Part shown: positions 33,219-43,036 of the stretch, one piece after another
Position numbering within the stretch: the first letter of the stretch is position 1
How the letters are laid out: each line of letters opens with the position of its first letter
Origin: Planctomycetota bacterium
GTDB lineage: Bacteria; Planctomycetota; Brocadiia; SM23-32; JAKLEA01
Assembly: GCA_022711755.1 (NCBI GenBank)
Contig: JAKLEA010000013.1
Location: forward strand, 1-64,000
DNA length: 64,000 nt
Direction: 5' to 3'
The notes under the pieces: generated by a model
The model's input: only the letters and a program-made list of their open reading frames with translations
Database searches by the model: none
Told to the model about the DNA's origin: nothing
Made by a program: the position numbers and the translations under genes

Positions 33219-33653
33219 ATGGCAGGGAAAGTCCTGGGTTTTACGCAGAAGCGAAGACAACTATACGCCCGATCGGTTTCCCCTGAGAAACTGATGCGGG
33301 CGGGGGACGATTTCCTGGAGGCGGGGCGTTACGACGACGCGTTGAACTTCTACCATCGCGCCGAGGCAAAGGACCGGATCGCAAAGGTGGCGGAGACGGC
33401 CGTCGCCCGGGGCGACGCGGCGCTTCTGCTTCGCGCAAGGAAACTTCTGGGGACGGCGGCAACGCCGGAGGAACTATCCGAGACGGCTGCAAAGGCGCTG
33501 GAGAACGGCAAGCCGACCCTGGCGATGGTCGCTTACGAGCGCATCGGGGACAAGGAGAAGGCCAAGGAAATCAGGGCGCAACTGGGGTTGTCCCCTCCGA
33601 AGAAGGCGATCGAGAAACAGAAGAAAGAAGATGAGACCGAAGTGGCGGAATAG
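33219..33653 (+). CDS. Small helical-repeat (TPR-like) protein upstream of the Gld-type ABC cluster
   Basis: About 144 residues if started at ATG 33219 (MAGKVLGF); an in-frame start at 33147 would add 24. The chain is almost wholly helical with repeat-like units (GDDFLEAGRYDDALNFYHRAE, then ENGKPTLAMVAYERIGDKEKA), typical of TPR-type scaffolds, and a Lys/Glu-rich tail. No signal peptide. It lies 36 bases before the ABC ATPase on the same strand, so it may be the first gene of that operon. Function unknown. Confidence 0.65.
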   Translation: MAGKVLGFTQKRRQLYARSVSPEKLMRAGDDFLEAGRYDDALNFYHRAEAKDRIAKVAETAVARGDAALLLRARKLLGTAATPEELSETAAKALENGKPTLAMVAYERIGDKEKAKEIRAQLGLSPPKKAIEKQKKEDETEVAE

Positions 33654-33689
33654 CCCGCCTCCCAACCGGATAACAAAGGAGCAAGCCCC

Positions 33690-34628
33690 GTGATCGAGGT
33701 CGAGCATTTAAGCAAGCAATTCGGCCCCATCGTGGCTGTGGACGACATCACGTTCAAGGTGGGAAAAGGCGAGATCGTCGGCCTGCTCGGGCCTAACGGC
33801 GCGGGCAAGACGACGACGATGCGCATGTTGACGTGCTTCCTCCCCGCGACGGCCGGGTCGGCGTCCGTGGCCGGATGCGACGTTTTCAGAAACTCCATCG
33901 GCGTGCGCAAGAACGTCGGCTACATGCCGGAAAACAACCCGCTATACACCGACATGCGCGTCGAGGAGTACCTGCGTTACCGCGCAGCCCTCAAGAGCAT
34001 ACCCGTCTGGGACCGGCGCAAGCGCGTCGCGGCGTGCATGGACCGCTGCGCGATTTCGGACGTGCAGGCGCAGATCGTCGGCACGCTCTCGCGCGGCTAC
34101 CGCCAGCGCGTCTGCCTCGCGGACGCCCTGCTGGGGTCCCCGCCCGTCCTGATCCTGGACGAGCCGACCTCCGGCCTTGACCCAAACCAGATACGCGAGA
34201 CGCGCACGCTAATACGCGACCTGGCGAGGGAACACACCGTCATGATCTCCTCCCACATTCTCCCCGAGGTGGAGATGACGTGCGAGCGCGTGCTAATCAT
34301 CAACCGCGGCCGCATCGTGGCGGATGACACGCCGGGCAACCTGTCCTCGACGCTCTCGGGCGACTTTGTCGAGGTGGAGGTCAAGGGGCCTGCGAAGGAG
34401 GTCAGGGCGGCGTTCGAGAAAATCTCCGGCGTCAGCGAGATCGCGGATATGAAGGAGGGCGAGTTCAACTGGCTGGAGATCCGCGTGGCCAAGGACAAGG
34501 ACGTGAGAGACGACATCTTCCGCTGCGTGGTCGAGAAGAAATGGGCGCTCAGGGAGATGCACCGGCGCCGCGCCTCGCTGGAAGAGGTCTTTGCGACCAT
34601 TACGACGGGTTCGGAAAAGGACAATTAG
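33690..34628 (+). CDS. ABC transporter ATPase of Gld/ABC-2 type
   Basis: 312 residues. Walker A GPNGAGKT (about 34-41), signature-equivalent LSRGYRQRV (first Gly of LSGG is Arg-containing LSRGY), Walker B VLILDEPTSGLD, and H-loop ISSHILPE. The C-terminal 90 residues form the extra domain common in this class. The LSxGYRQR signature is typical of GldA/CcmA-like ABC-2 ATPases. GTG start with AAAGGAG upstream. With the next three genes it makes a GldA-GldF-GldG-DUF4340 set, known as gliding-associated in Bacteroidetes but present in many non-gliding bacteria, with no agreed substrate. Confidence 0.9.
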   Translation: MIEVEHLSKQFGPIVAVDDITFKVGKGEIVGLLGPNGAGKTTTMRMLTCFLPATAGSASVAGCDVFRNSIGVRKNVGYMPENNPLYTDMRVEEYLRYRAALKSIPVWDRRKRVAACMDRCAISDVQAQIVGTLSRGYRQRVCLADALLGSPPVLILDEPTSGLDPNQIRETRTLIRDLAREHTVMISSHILPEVEMTCERVLIINRGRIVADDTPGNLSSTLSGDFVEVEVKGPAKEVRAAFEKISGVSEIADMKEGEFNWLEIRVAKDKDVRDDIFRCVVEKKWALREMHRRRASLEEVFATITTGSEKDN

Positions 34629-34668
34629 GGCCGTCCGGCCTTTTCGGACGGGCAGTCGGAGACTGAAT

Positions 34669-35853
34669 ATGACTGATACGAACGTTGTAGACGGCAAGGC
34701 TGTGGGCGCCGGCCTCGGCGGGACGCCGATGACGCGGAGCGTCCTCGGCGCGGCCACGGTCCTGGCCGCTGTGGGTTTCTTTCTTCTGACGCGCGCAATT
34801 CCGTCGGACTGGTCCCTTGACCTGGGAATGGGCGAGACCGTTCCCGGCTCGACGTTCAAGGGCGTCTTCTTCGCGTGCGGCGGGTTGATGGCGATTGCGG
34901 CGCTGTGCGTCCTGGTTCCCTTCATCTCGCCGGGGATCAGGAAGATCGGCGCGTGGATCGGCTTCGTGGGCTGGACGGTTCTGGCCTGCGCGGGCATCCT
35001 CGGCGTCGTTCCGGCGCTGGGCTACATCATCGCCGGCGTGCCGGGCTGGAAGGCAGCGGGGTGGGCGGCCGGGACGGTCGCGATCGTGATCGCCTCGTGC
35101 GCCGCGTGCATGATCTCCGCCAACATCCTTGAGGCGCGCCTGCCCTCGGCCACCATCGCCCGGCGCGAGCTGCTGGCCTACTTCCTCAGCCCTCTGGGCT
35201 ACGTCTTCATGGCGCTTGTCCTGGGCTTGGTTGGCGTCGTGTTCGCTATGGTCATGACGGACCCGAGTGCGGAGGCCAACAGGGCCTTTGGATCGTGCTT
35301 GGGCTTCTTCAATACGATTGTCCTCTTCGCGGCCCCGATGATAACGATGCGCCTGATATCGGAGGAAAGCCGCTCCGGAACGCTGGAAACCCTGATGACG
35401 ACGCCGGTGACGGACGTCGACGTCGTCCTGGGCAAGTTCGCCGGGGCTATGATGTTCTTTCTCATCGTGGTCGCGGGGCTGCTTCTACATCTTTTGGCCC
35501 TGCGAGGCGTCGGCAAGCCGGAGGTGGGCCCGGTACTGAGCGGCCTGGTCGGCGTTATCCTGATGGGCGCAGCAGTCCTTTCGCTGGGTCTTTTCACGAG
35601 CACGTTGAGCCCCAATCAGATCGTCGCCGCCGTCCTGGCGTTCTGTTTGACCATTCTCCTGTGGTTCATCGGGTGGCGCGCGGAGACGGAGACAGCCTTC
35701 AACAAGGCCCGCAGCTACATCTGCCTCTGGAACCACAACGAGTCGTTCTTCAAGGGCGTCATCGAGAGCCGCGACGTTGTCTACTTTGTCACATTCACCG
35801 CGCTGTTTCTGTTCTTCAGCGTGCGTGTGCTTGAGATAAGGAAAGGGAGGTAG
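34669..35853 (+). CDS. ABC-2 type permease (GldF-like)
   Basis: 394 residues. An N-terminal extension with four or so membrane segments (to about residue 150) precedes the usual ABC-2 core, which opens at ARRELLAYFLSPLGYVF. Conserved core blocks include APMITMRLISEESRSGTLETLMTTPVTD (positions about 222-249, shown in parts as MRLISEESRSGT and LETLMTTPV). Start 34669 has GGAGACTG upstream. The upstream frame to 34591 lies inside the ATPase gene and is not used. It pairs with the ATPase and GldG. Confidence 0.88.
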   Translation: MTDTNVVDGKAVGAGLGGTPMTRSVLGAATVLAAVGFFLLTRAIPSDWSLDLGMGETVPGSTFKGVFFACGGLMAIAALCVLVPFISPGIRKIGAWIGFVGWTVLACAGILGVVPALGYIIAGVPGWKAAGWAAGTVAIVIASCAACMISANILEARLPSATIARRELLAYFLSPLGYVFMALVLGLVGVVFAMVMTDPSAEANRAFGSCLGFFNTIVLFAAPMITMRLISEESRSGTLETLMTTPVTDVDVVLGKFAGAMMFFLIVVAGLLLHLLALRGVGKPEVGPVLSGLVGVILMGAAVLSLGLFTSTLSPNQIVAAVLAFCLTILLWFIGWRAETETAFNKARSYICLWNHNESFFKGVIESRDVVYFVTFTALFLFFSVRVLEIRKGR

Positions 35854-35859
35854 CCCGCA

Positions 35860-37578
35860 ATGAGTCCCGTCCAAAGACCAACGTGGTACGCAAGCCTCTC
35901 GCGCTTCGGAATCCTGATCGGGCTGATCGTCGTCCTGATCGGGTTCGTCGTCGGGGACGCCCGCATGGGCGAGATGAAGAAGGACCCGGTGAGCATGGGC
36001 ATCGCCATCGGCGGCGCGGTACTCTCCGTCCTGTGCATCCTCTACAACTTCGCATGGTTCATCGAGGTCTTCACGCACAGGCGCACAATCACCGGCGTCA
36101 ACCAGGTGGTCATGATGCTTCTTGCGACGGTGTTCTTCGGCATGATCGGCTACGTCAACGCCCGGCATTATTTCTTCCGCTGGGACGTGACGAAGAACAA
36201 GCGCTTCTCGCTGGACGAGGTAACGCTGAAAATCCTGAAGGACCTGCCGCAGGAAATCACGATCTACATGGCCTTCGACCGCTCGGGAGAGGCGTTCCTC
36301 TCGACGGGCATGATGCTGACGGACCTGCTGGAGCGTTACGACCGCGCATCCGACAAGGTGAAGTACGAGTTTGTTGACGTGCTCAAGGAGCCGGGCAAGG
36401 TCACGGCGCTGGCTAAGCTGCTTAAGGTTGACCGGCTGGATAAGGACGTCATCGTCATCGAATGCGGCGACAAGGCAAAAAAGGTCTCCCAGTACGATAT
36501 GGTGGATTATTCGGGAATGGGGCCGATGGGGGGGCAGCCGCAGTTCAAGGGCGAGGAAGTGCTGACCGGCGCGATCCTGTCCGTGACCGAGGAATCGCCT
36601 AAGATTTACTTCGTCATCGGCCACGGAGAATGCGTTACGGACGATCTTCAGGAGCAATACGGATACGGCGTTTTTGCGCGAGAGCTGAAGGACCGGAACT
36701 TCGCGGTAGAGACGATCATGCTGTCCGAGAAGAAGGAGATTCCGCCGGATTGCAGCGTCCTGGTCATCGCCGGGCCAAGATCGGAATACAAGGAGGAAGA
36801 GATCGCGACGCTGCGCAATTACTTTGACCGCAACGGCAGCGCTCTGATACTGCTCGACCCGATTGCCGCCGTGGGCAGGAAGTCCGGACTGGAGGACCTG
36901 CTGAAGAATTACAAGGTGGAAGCGGAGACGGACGCGATACTCTGGACTGTGGCGGCAGTTATGGGCGGGCAGGAGTTGACCTTCGAGGTGCTTTCCGGCG
37001 GGAAGTTCTTCGGGAATCATCCGATCGTTGATCCTGTCAAGAACTTTCAGGCAGGCTTCATCAACGCCTGCGTGATCAAGCCGCTGGACGCCGCCATGCC
37101 TGAAGGCGCTCCGCCGATGGGCGGGCCGAAGGCGACGGCGCTTGTCAACACGATGGAGATGTACTTCACATACAAGGGAACTTCCATCCCGCGGAAGTCA
37201 TCTGAGATAACCAAGGGCGCGAAGAATCCGGCGTCCTTCTGCATCGGCGTTGCCGTGGAGAGCGCAACGCCGCCGCAGAACAATCCCTACATGCCACCGC
37301 CGCCGGCGATGCCGGGGCCGCGGATGGTCGTCTTTGGAACGTCCAGCGCCTTCAGCAACCTGGGCATGAAGCTTGGCAATTTCGATCTTGCGATGAATAC
37401 GGTGAACTGGCTTGCGAAAAAGGACCGCAGGCTGGGCATCGGCATGAAGTCCCCGGACATGCAGCAGATCATCCTGAAGGAATGGCAGAAGAAGGCCGTA
37501 ACGTGGGGAGCGTTCGCGCTGCTGCCGGGCCTGGTCGGTCTGGTCGGTCTGTGCGTGTACTTTGTAAGAAGAAGATAG
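35860..37578 (+). CDS. GldG-family ABC accessory membrane protein
   Basis: 572 residues. Membrane segments near the N-terminus (about 16-33, 46-66, 80-98) and at the very C-terminus flank a large extracytoplasmic region. The segment after the third helix (DVTKNKRFSLDEVTLKILKDL) is the standard GldG/ABC-aux opening, and the later ALILLDPIAAVG block fits the family's GATase-like fold. RBS GGGAGG precedes the ATG, seven bases after the permease stop. Partner of the DUF4340 protein; both are thought to form the periplasmic part of the Gld-type transporter. Confidence 0.87.
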   Translation: MSPVQRPTWYASLSRFGILIGLIVVLIGFVVGDARMGEMKKDPVSMGIAIGGAVLSVLCILYNFAWFIEVFTHRRTITGVNQVVMMLLATVFFGMIGYVNARHYFFRWDVTKNKRFSLDEVTLKILKDLPQEITIYMAFDRSGEAFLSTGMMLTDLLERYDRASDKVKYEFVDVLKEPGKVTALAKLLKVDRLDKDVIVIECGDKAKKVSQYDMVDYSGMGPMGGQPQFKGEEVLTGAILSVTEESPKIYFVIGHGECVTDDLQEQYGYGVFARELKDRNFAVETIMLSEKKEIPPDCSVLVIAGPRSEYKEEEIATLRNYFDRNGSALILLDPIAAVGRKSGLEDLLKNYKVEAETDAILWTVAAVMGGQELTFEVLSGGKFFGNHPIVDPVKNFQAGFINACVIKPLDAAMPEGAPPMGGPKATALVNTMEMYFTYKGTSIPRKSSEITKGAKNPASFCIGVAVESATPPQNNPYMPPPPAMPGPRMVVFGTSSAFSNLGMKLGNFDLAMNTVNWLAKKDRRLGIGMKSPDMQQIILKEWQKKAVTWGAFALLPGLVGLVGLCVYFVRRR

Positions 37579-37634
37579 ATCTTTGGAGTGCGCTAGTCCG
37601 CTTTGCAGACGCGCTTGCCTGCGCCTTGCCGTTG

Positions 37635-37680
37635 GCGGAAGCTTGCTTCCGCGCCGTCTGGTCTGGCACGGAAACGTGCC
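37635..37680 (+). other. Two perfect hairpins between GldG-like and DUF4340 genes
   Basis: GCGGAAGC-tt-GCTTCCGC (37635-37652) and GGCACG-gaaa-CGTGCC (37665-37680, a GNRA tetraloop). They lie inside the presumed operon, so may stabilise the mRNA, slow transcription or mark a processing site. No T run follows. Confidence 0.55.
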
Positions 37681-37719
37681 TGCGAAATATAACCTTGCGA
37701 TTTCCGGAGGAAGTCGAGG

Positions 37720-40290
37720 ATGAAGTGGAAAACGACGCTGGTACTGGTGATCCTTGTCGCGCTGGGCGGGGCTTACATTCATTTCGTCGAAAAGGGCAAA
37801 AAGACCACCGACGAATACAAGGAATGGAGCAAGAAGCTCGTCCCTGATTTCAAGACCGAGAACGCGCAGCGCGTTGAACTGACGCGCGGGCAGGAGAAGT
37901 TCGTCTTTGAGCGCGTTGACAAGGAAAACTGGCGCATGGTTGAGCCGATCTCCGTCCGCGCCGACCGCACGACCGTCGAAGGCGCGCTGGACAACATCCA
38001 GTTCGCCACCAAGCAGACGACCATCTCCGCAAAGGACGGTCAGCCTGTTGACCTTGAGCAATACGGCTGCAAGGAGCCGCAGGCGACCCTCTTTGTGAAG
38101 ATGAAGGACGGCGTGACGGAAGGCCCGAAGGAAATCCTCGTCAAGGTCGGCAAAAAGGCCAGCGTCGGCTACAACGCGTACGTCATGCTGGGCAGCGATC
38201 CGAACGTCTACGCCGTCAGTGACAGCATCGCAGACAAGGTGACGAAGAAGCTCAACGAATGGCGCGACAAGCGGATCGCCGCCGCCGAAAAGAACGATGT
38301 TACGAAGGTTGACATTCTGGCGGCCAAGACCGAAGAACAACCCGAGTTGCGCGTCACGCTTGCAAAGCAGGACGGCAAGTGGATGATGTCGCAGCCGGTG
38401 GCTGACCGGGCAGATGCGGACAAGGTCGGCAAGGTCGTTCAGAAGTTGATTGACGCGCGCATCGGAGACGAGGATTTCGTCACCGAGGACGATTCGGACC
38501 TGGTCAAATACGGCTTGGATAATCCGACGTTGACATTTACCGTCTCAGTTCCCGTCAAGGAGACGGACAAACCGAAGGACGAAAAAACTCCGGCTGAGCC
38601 TGCGGCGTCTGCGGAAAAGTCGTATACGCTCATCATCGGCGCAAAGGCCGAAGGCAAGGACGGCAAGCTCTACGCGAAACTCAAGGAAGAAAAGAGCATC
38701 TTCGCGGTGTCCGAGGCGCTGAAGACCGACCTCAGCCCCAAGCCGGAAGATCTGCGCGACAGGCGACTGGCGCGGTTTGAAGCCGATAGCGTCATGCGCA
38801 TTGACCTCGTCAGGGCGGACGGGACGTTTTCCGTCCTGCGCAAGGACAAGGATTCGCCGTGGACCTTCAAGGACGTGAGCGACATTCAGGCGGAATCCTC
38901 GGCGTTGAAGGATTTCCTGGAAAACCTCGGAACGTTTGAGATCGCGGAATTCGTTCAGGACGCGCCGAAGGATTTGGCGGAATACGGACTGGACAGCAAG
39001 TCGGCTGTGGAGATGCAGCTTGTCGGCGCAGAGGAGAAAACGGTTGAGCGCGTCATGGTAGGCAAGGCGAACGAGGCGGGCGACAAACTTTACGCCAAGC
39101 GCGCCGACCAGGCGGCGGTCTACGCCGTGCCGGCTGGCGACGCAGTTGACGGGATTCTCAAACCGAGGCTGGCCTTCCGCTTCCGCAACGTTCTGAACGT
39201 CGTCAAGACGGACATCCGCAGCTTCACGCTCAAGAGGGGGGATAAGACGTTTGAATGCGTCCGCAGCGAGGCGAACGAGACGGACTGGACGCTGAAAAAC
39301 CCGGGCAGCGGCGCGACGGACACGTGGAACGTCAGCGACCTGCTTAACAGCGCCTCGAACCTGACCGCGAAGAAATTCGTCGAAGAAAATCCGCAGGACC
39401 TTGCGAAGTACGGCCTCGACAAACCGGAGATTTCGCTGCGGCTGGCCTACATGGAAGAGGTTCCCGCCAAGCCGGAAGACAAGCCCGCCGACGCGAAACC
39501 GGCGGATGCGAAACCGGAAGACAAACCTGCGGAACCCAAAGCTGAAGAGAAGAAGGAAGGGGAGAAGCCTGCGGACGCCGCCGAGGCGAAGAAACCGGAA
39601 AAGAAGGAGGCGACCGCAGTCCTGCTGGTCGGCAGGAAGGAAAAGGACGACGGAACAGTCTCCACCCGCTATGCCATGATCGAGGGCAGGCCGATGGTCT
39701 TCACGATTGATGACACGGTCGTCAACCGGCTGGAGGCCGAACTCGGTTCGACTAACATTTCGCGCATTGAGCGGGATGACGTCAACAAGCTGATCGTCTC
39801 GAAAGGTGATGTTACTGTTCGCTACGAGAAGAAGGACAACAAGTGGGTGAAGTTGGAGGGCGAGCAGGCGGCGGACGCCGACGTCGCGCCGATTGACGCG
39901 CTGCTGAACATGCTTGCCAGCTTCAACGGCTCCGGCATTGCGGCGTATTCGCAAACGGACCTTGCGGCCTACGGGCTGGACGCGCCGCAGATGACGCTCA
40001 CCATCGGGCGCAAAGCGGTCAGCGAGGTTTTCATCAAGGTCGGCAAAGAGGATGGCGACCGCTACGCCGTCACGGGACCGAGTTCGAGCTATATACTATG
40101 GAGTCCGGATACTTCAGTCGCAAAGATACAGGCGCTTCTGCCAAAGCCGCCCGAGCCGGAGAAACCGGCTGAGGGAACGGCTCCTCCGGCGGAAGGCGCA
40201 GCGGCTCCCGCCGAACGCGCGCCTGCCCCGGCAGTTCCGGCGGGCGGAGACAAGCCGGCGGAACAGCCGGTTGAGGAAAAGAAACCGTAG
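37720..40290 (+). CDS. DUF4340 repeat protein of the Gld-type ABC cluster
   Basis: 856 residues. One N-terminal membrane segment (about 5-22), then several DUF4340-type units. Each unit has a YGLD-like turn (QYGCKEP, KYGLDNP, EYGLDSK, KYGLDKP, AYGLDAP), so about five tandem copies. Two linkers and the C-terminal tail are Ala/Pro/Lys/Glu-rich (near 575-625 and after 800), likely disordered. GGAGGAAG precedes the ATG. DUF4340 proteins sit with GldFG in many genomes; the periplasmic ligand is unknown. The repeat number makes this longer than the common single- or double-unit forms. Confidence 0.85.
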   Translation: MKWKTTLVLVILVALGGAYIHFVEKGKKTTDEYKEWSKKLVPDFKTENAQRVELTRGQEKFVFERVDKENWRMVEPISVRADRTTVEGALDNIQFATKQTTISAKDGQPVDLEQYGCKEPQATLFVKMKDGVTEGPKEILVKVGKKASVGYNAYVMLGSDPNVYAVSDSIADKVTKKLNEWRDKRIAAAEKNDVTKVDILAAKTEEQPELRVTLAKQDGKWMMSQPVADRADADKVGKVVQKLIDARIGDEDFVTEDDSDLVKYGLDNPTLTFTVSVPVKETDKPKDEKTPAEPAASAEKSYTLIIGAKAEGKDGKLYAKLKEEKSIFAVSEALKTDLSPKPEDLRDRRLARFEADSVMRIDLVRADGTFSVLRKDKDSPWTFKDVSDIQAESSALKDFLENLGTFEIAEFVQDAPKDLAEYGLDSKSAVEMQLVGAEEKTVERVMVGKANEAGDKLYAKRADQAAVYAVPAGDAVDGILKPRLAFRFRNVLNVVKTDIRSFTLKRGDKTFECVRSEANETDWTLKNPGSGATDTWNVSDLLNSASNLTAKKFVEENPQDLAKYGLDKPEISLRLAYMEEVPAKPEDKPADAKPADAKPEDKPAEPKAEEKKEGEKPADAAEAKKPEKKEATAVLLVGRKEKDDGTVSTRYAMIEGRPMVFTIDDTVVNRLEAELGSTNISRIERDDVNKLIVSKGDVTVRYEKKDNKWVKLEGEQAADADVAPIDALLNMLASFNGSGIAAYSQTDLAAYGLDAPQMTLTIGRKAVSEVFIKVGKEDGDRYAVTGPSSSYILWSPDTSVAKIQALLPKPPEPEKPAEGTAPPAEGAAAPAERAPAPAVPAGGDKPAEQPVEEKKP

Positions 40291-40660
40291 AGTTGCGCGA
40301 GCGTTATGTTTGAGGAAAAGACCGCGCCGATTCTTTCGCGGAACTGACGCTGTCGCTGGAGATTGTTGTTATCTGGAAATTCCCTTCTCCCTGGGGAGAA
40401 GGTGGCATTCGCCTCGGCGAATGACGGTTGAGGGGTAGAAAAACAATTTGCTTTCAGCAGCCTCTTATCCGCCAACCCCTCCCGATGGAGAGAGGAAGAT
40501 TATAATCACAGTGCTAATATAACATATATTATTATTATAGATTATGCCGCGTTCGCCTTCCGTCGCTGGAAGTCTTCGGGAAGTCCCCCCGCCTCCTTGC
40601 CATGCCGCGCGTCGCCTGATACTGTTTCATGCGGCGTCGGACAGATAAGGAGGACGCATC
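40291..40660. other. Spacer with known-type hairpin remnant and an A+T-rich stretch
   Basis: 370 bases. CTTCTCCCtggGGAGAAG-like stem (40383-40400), then CATTCGC/GCGAATG (40407-40424), then a TTGAGGGG and CCCCTCCCGATGGAGAG segment. This resembles a widespread bacterial intergenic palindrome family. Positions 40500-40545 are almost pure A+T. Confidence 0.5.
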
Positions 40661-43021
40661 GTGAAAACTGTTGTAAAGAGGGCATGGCGCACGGGGTCGG
40701 CATGCGTCGGCGGCGCGATTCTGGCGCTTTATCTGCTGTGTTTTTCGCCTGCGTTGGCGGAAGATACGGGCGGGAAAATCCTGATTGTCGGCTCGGCTGA
40801 AGGCGGGAAGGCGCAGGACGCCGCCCTGAGCGAAGCGATTGACAGGGCGGGATCGGCGTGCGACCTGATTGACGCCCCGGCGATTCTGGACGCGACCCTC
40901 GACAAGTACAGCCTCGCAATAGTCTCCGGGTCCGCGAAGCTGAATCCGGCAACCGGCAGGATGCTCGAAAGGTTCGCGTCGCGCGGCGGAAAGATTTTGG
41001 CCTTCGGGACGCTGTCGGAGGAGACAGGACGCGTTCTCTGCGTGAAATCTGATCGGGCGATACCTGCTGATAAGGCCGTAGCTTTCAAAACATTGAAACT
41101 TACGGGCGATCTGCGCGGCTTCCCCATCGAGAGCGCGCTCGCGCCCGTCGGCCTGTATGAGGCGAGTATTTCAGAACCGGCGATTGTAGTCGGCAATTGG
41201 GTTGCGGCGGACGGCAGGACGCTGACCGCCCTCGTAAAAAGTCCGAATGGGATTTACGTGTCCTCGGACGCGGCGACTCTTTGCCGGGCCGGTTGCGAAA
41301 GGTTTTTACGGGCGCTGGTCTGCGCTCTGGCGAAGGACGGCTGGGAGAATGCGTCGGCCCGGTTGCTCGAAAGAACGCGGATAATCGGCGGCATGACGCA
41401 TATCGTGCAGCTTCAGGCGCGGATTGAATCCCCCAGCCTGCCGGATTCCCGGTGCGCGAGGGCTGGAGAAATCCTTTCGAAAATCCGCGATCTTGAGAAT
41501 GATTTCAACCGCAAGCGTCTCTGCAAGGAGTTCCCGCAGGCGATAGACGTCCTTCCGACCATGCGCGAACGGATCGAGGAGCTTTACGCCCTCGGCTTTC
41601 CGACGCGCCCCTTCGAGGTTCGCGGCGCATGGCTGCACGACCCGACGGTGCGCGATTGGGATGCGGCGATGCTGAAGCTGCGCAGCGCGGGCCTGAACGC
41701 GCTCTGCTGCAACGTCTCTTCGCCCGCCTACGCCGATTATCCGAGCAAGGTCCTGCCGGTTTCAGCGCGGGCGCAGAAGAACGGCGACATGGTCCGGCCC
41801 ATGATTGACGCCGCGCGGCGGCACGGCGTGGCGATCCATCTCTGGATGGTCAACTACTGGCTCCGGATGCTCACGCCGGAAAACAAGGAGAAGCTCCTCA
41901 AGGAGGGGCGGCTCTGCATGACCGGGGACGGCGCGCTTGACCCGTTCACGGCGATCTGCCCGACGCATGAGGCGAACGTGAAACTTCTGGAGGACGCGAT
42001 GGTCGAGATGGCGGTCGTCTATCGCCCGGCCAGCGTCCAATACGATTACATCCGTTACATGGGGCCGCACTTCTGCTTTTGCCCGCGCTGCAAGGAAAAA
42101 TTCCAGAAGGACACCGGAATCACGGTCCAGACCTGGCCGAAGCAGGCGACTCCCATGTGGCGATACTCCGCGAAATGGAACGAGTGGAGGCGCGAGCAGA
42201 TCACGGCCTCGGTCAAAAGGATCACCGAGGCGGTTCACGCCGCCGCGCCGGACGTCGCGGTCTCGGCGGACGTTTTTCCGGAGCCTATGACGGCGGGATG
42301 GGGCGTCGCGCAGGACTGGCCGAAGTGGGCGGAGAAGGGATATGTTGACCTGCTCTTCCCGATGAATTACACAATCAGCAACGAGTTCATGGCGACCATT
42401 GCCTCCGGTTACCGGACGACGGTGCGCGGACGGGTTCCGCTCTACATGGGGCTGGGACTCTGGGAGTTCAAACGTCCGGAGCAGCCGGCGGAGCAGATTG
42501 ACCTGGCGCGGCGCGCCGGGGCGGACGGGTTCTGCCTCTTTGAATTTCATTCCATCACCCCGCGAATGGCGGAGTTGATGCGGCTTGGCGTCACTGAGGC
42601 GGATGCCGCGCCGGATCATTTCGCCCCGGCGATCGAGGTTGAACTGCCTGCGGGGCGTGGCGGGAAGTACGGCGTTCTGGAGGCGGGGAAAAACGTTCGG
42701 ATCGCTGTCCGTTTGAAGGGACGCCTGCCTGCGGACAGACCGTTGCCGAAAATGGCCGCTGACGTGGTGCTGATAAGGCCGGCGGACGATTCGGACGCCG
42801 TTGCGATCGGAAGGCTTGAGGGGGAGGGAGAGCTTGAAGGGCGATTCGAAACGGCGCTGCCGGATGGCGAATGGAGGATCGCCGCATGGGGGCGGCTGCC
42901 CGGGAAGGATGGTTCGCGGCGTAGCTTCATCTCGCGCGGGCCGCTTGTGAGTGTGGTTGAGGAGTCAGACTCGCAAGCGGTGCGCGACAATGCGCCGCAT
43001 GGCAATACGCCTCTACCTTGA
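40661..43021 (+). CDS. GHL10-type (DUF187) glycosyl-hydrolase-like secreted protein
   Basis: 786 residues. A signal peptide (GGAILALYLLCFSPALAE) leads to an N-terminal alpha/beta domain (about 38-230, GATase-like, KILIVGSAEGG). From about 325 the GHL10 barrel begins: EVRGAWLHDPTVRDWDAAMLKL, HGVAIHLWMVNYW, VQYDYIRYMG (QxDYIR is a conserved block), SADVFPEP and DLLFPMNYTISN. The C-terminal 130 residues form a beta domain. A Cys pair in FCFCPRCKEKF may bind metal. The family's substrate is thought to be polysaccharide, possibly cell-wall related. GTG start with AAGGAGG at good spacing. Confidence 0.8.
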   Translation: MKTVVKRAWRTGSACVGGAILALYLLCFSPALAEDTGGKILIVGSAEGGKAQDAALSEAIDRAGSACDLIDAPAILDATLDKYSLAIVSGSAKLNPATGRMLERFASRGGKILAFGTLSEETGRVLCVKSDRAIPADKAVAFKTLKLTGDLRGFPIESALAPVGLYEASISEPAIVVGNWVAADGRTLTALVKSPNGIYVSSDAATLCRAGCERFLRALVCALAKDGWENASARLLERTRIIGGMTHIVQLQARIESPSLPDSRCARAGEILSKIRDLENDFNRKRLCKEFPQAIDVLPTMRERIEELYALGFPTRPFEVRGAWLHDPTVRDWDAAMLKLRSAGLNALCCNVSSPAYADYPSKVLPVSARAQKNGDMVRPMIDAARRHGVAIHLWMVNYWLRMLTPENKEKLLKEGRLCMTGDGALDPFTAICPTHEANVKLLEDAMVEMAVVYRPASVQYDYIRYMGPHFCFCPRCKEKFQKDTGITVQTWPKQATPMWRYSAKWNEWRREQITASVKRITEAVHAAAPDVAVSADVFPEPMTAGWGVAQDWPKWAEKGYVDLLFPMNYTISNEFMATIASGYRTTVRGRVPLYMGLGLWEFKRPEQPAEQIDLARRAGADGFCLFEFHSITPRMAELMRLGVTEADAAPDHFAPAIEVELPAGRGGKYGVLEAGKNVRIAVRLKGRLPADRPLPKMAADVVLIRPADDSDAVAIGRLEGEGELEGRFETALPDGEWRIAAWGRLPGKDGSRRSFISRGPLVSVVEESDSQAVRDNAPHGNTPLP

Positions 43022-43036
43022 AGCGATGCAGGGCGT

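Noticed and set aside
35485..37020. Minus-strand open frame (511 codons) opposite the GldF/GldG genes
   Set aside because: Antisense shadow spanning two well-supported genes.
38545..39954. Long minus-strand open frame (469 codons) opposite DUF4340
   Set aside because: Antisense shadow; the plus strand has a clear membrane segment, repeats and ribosome-binding site.
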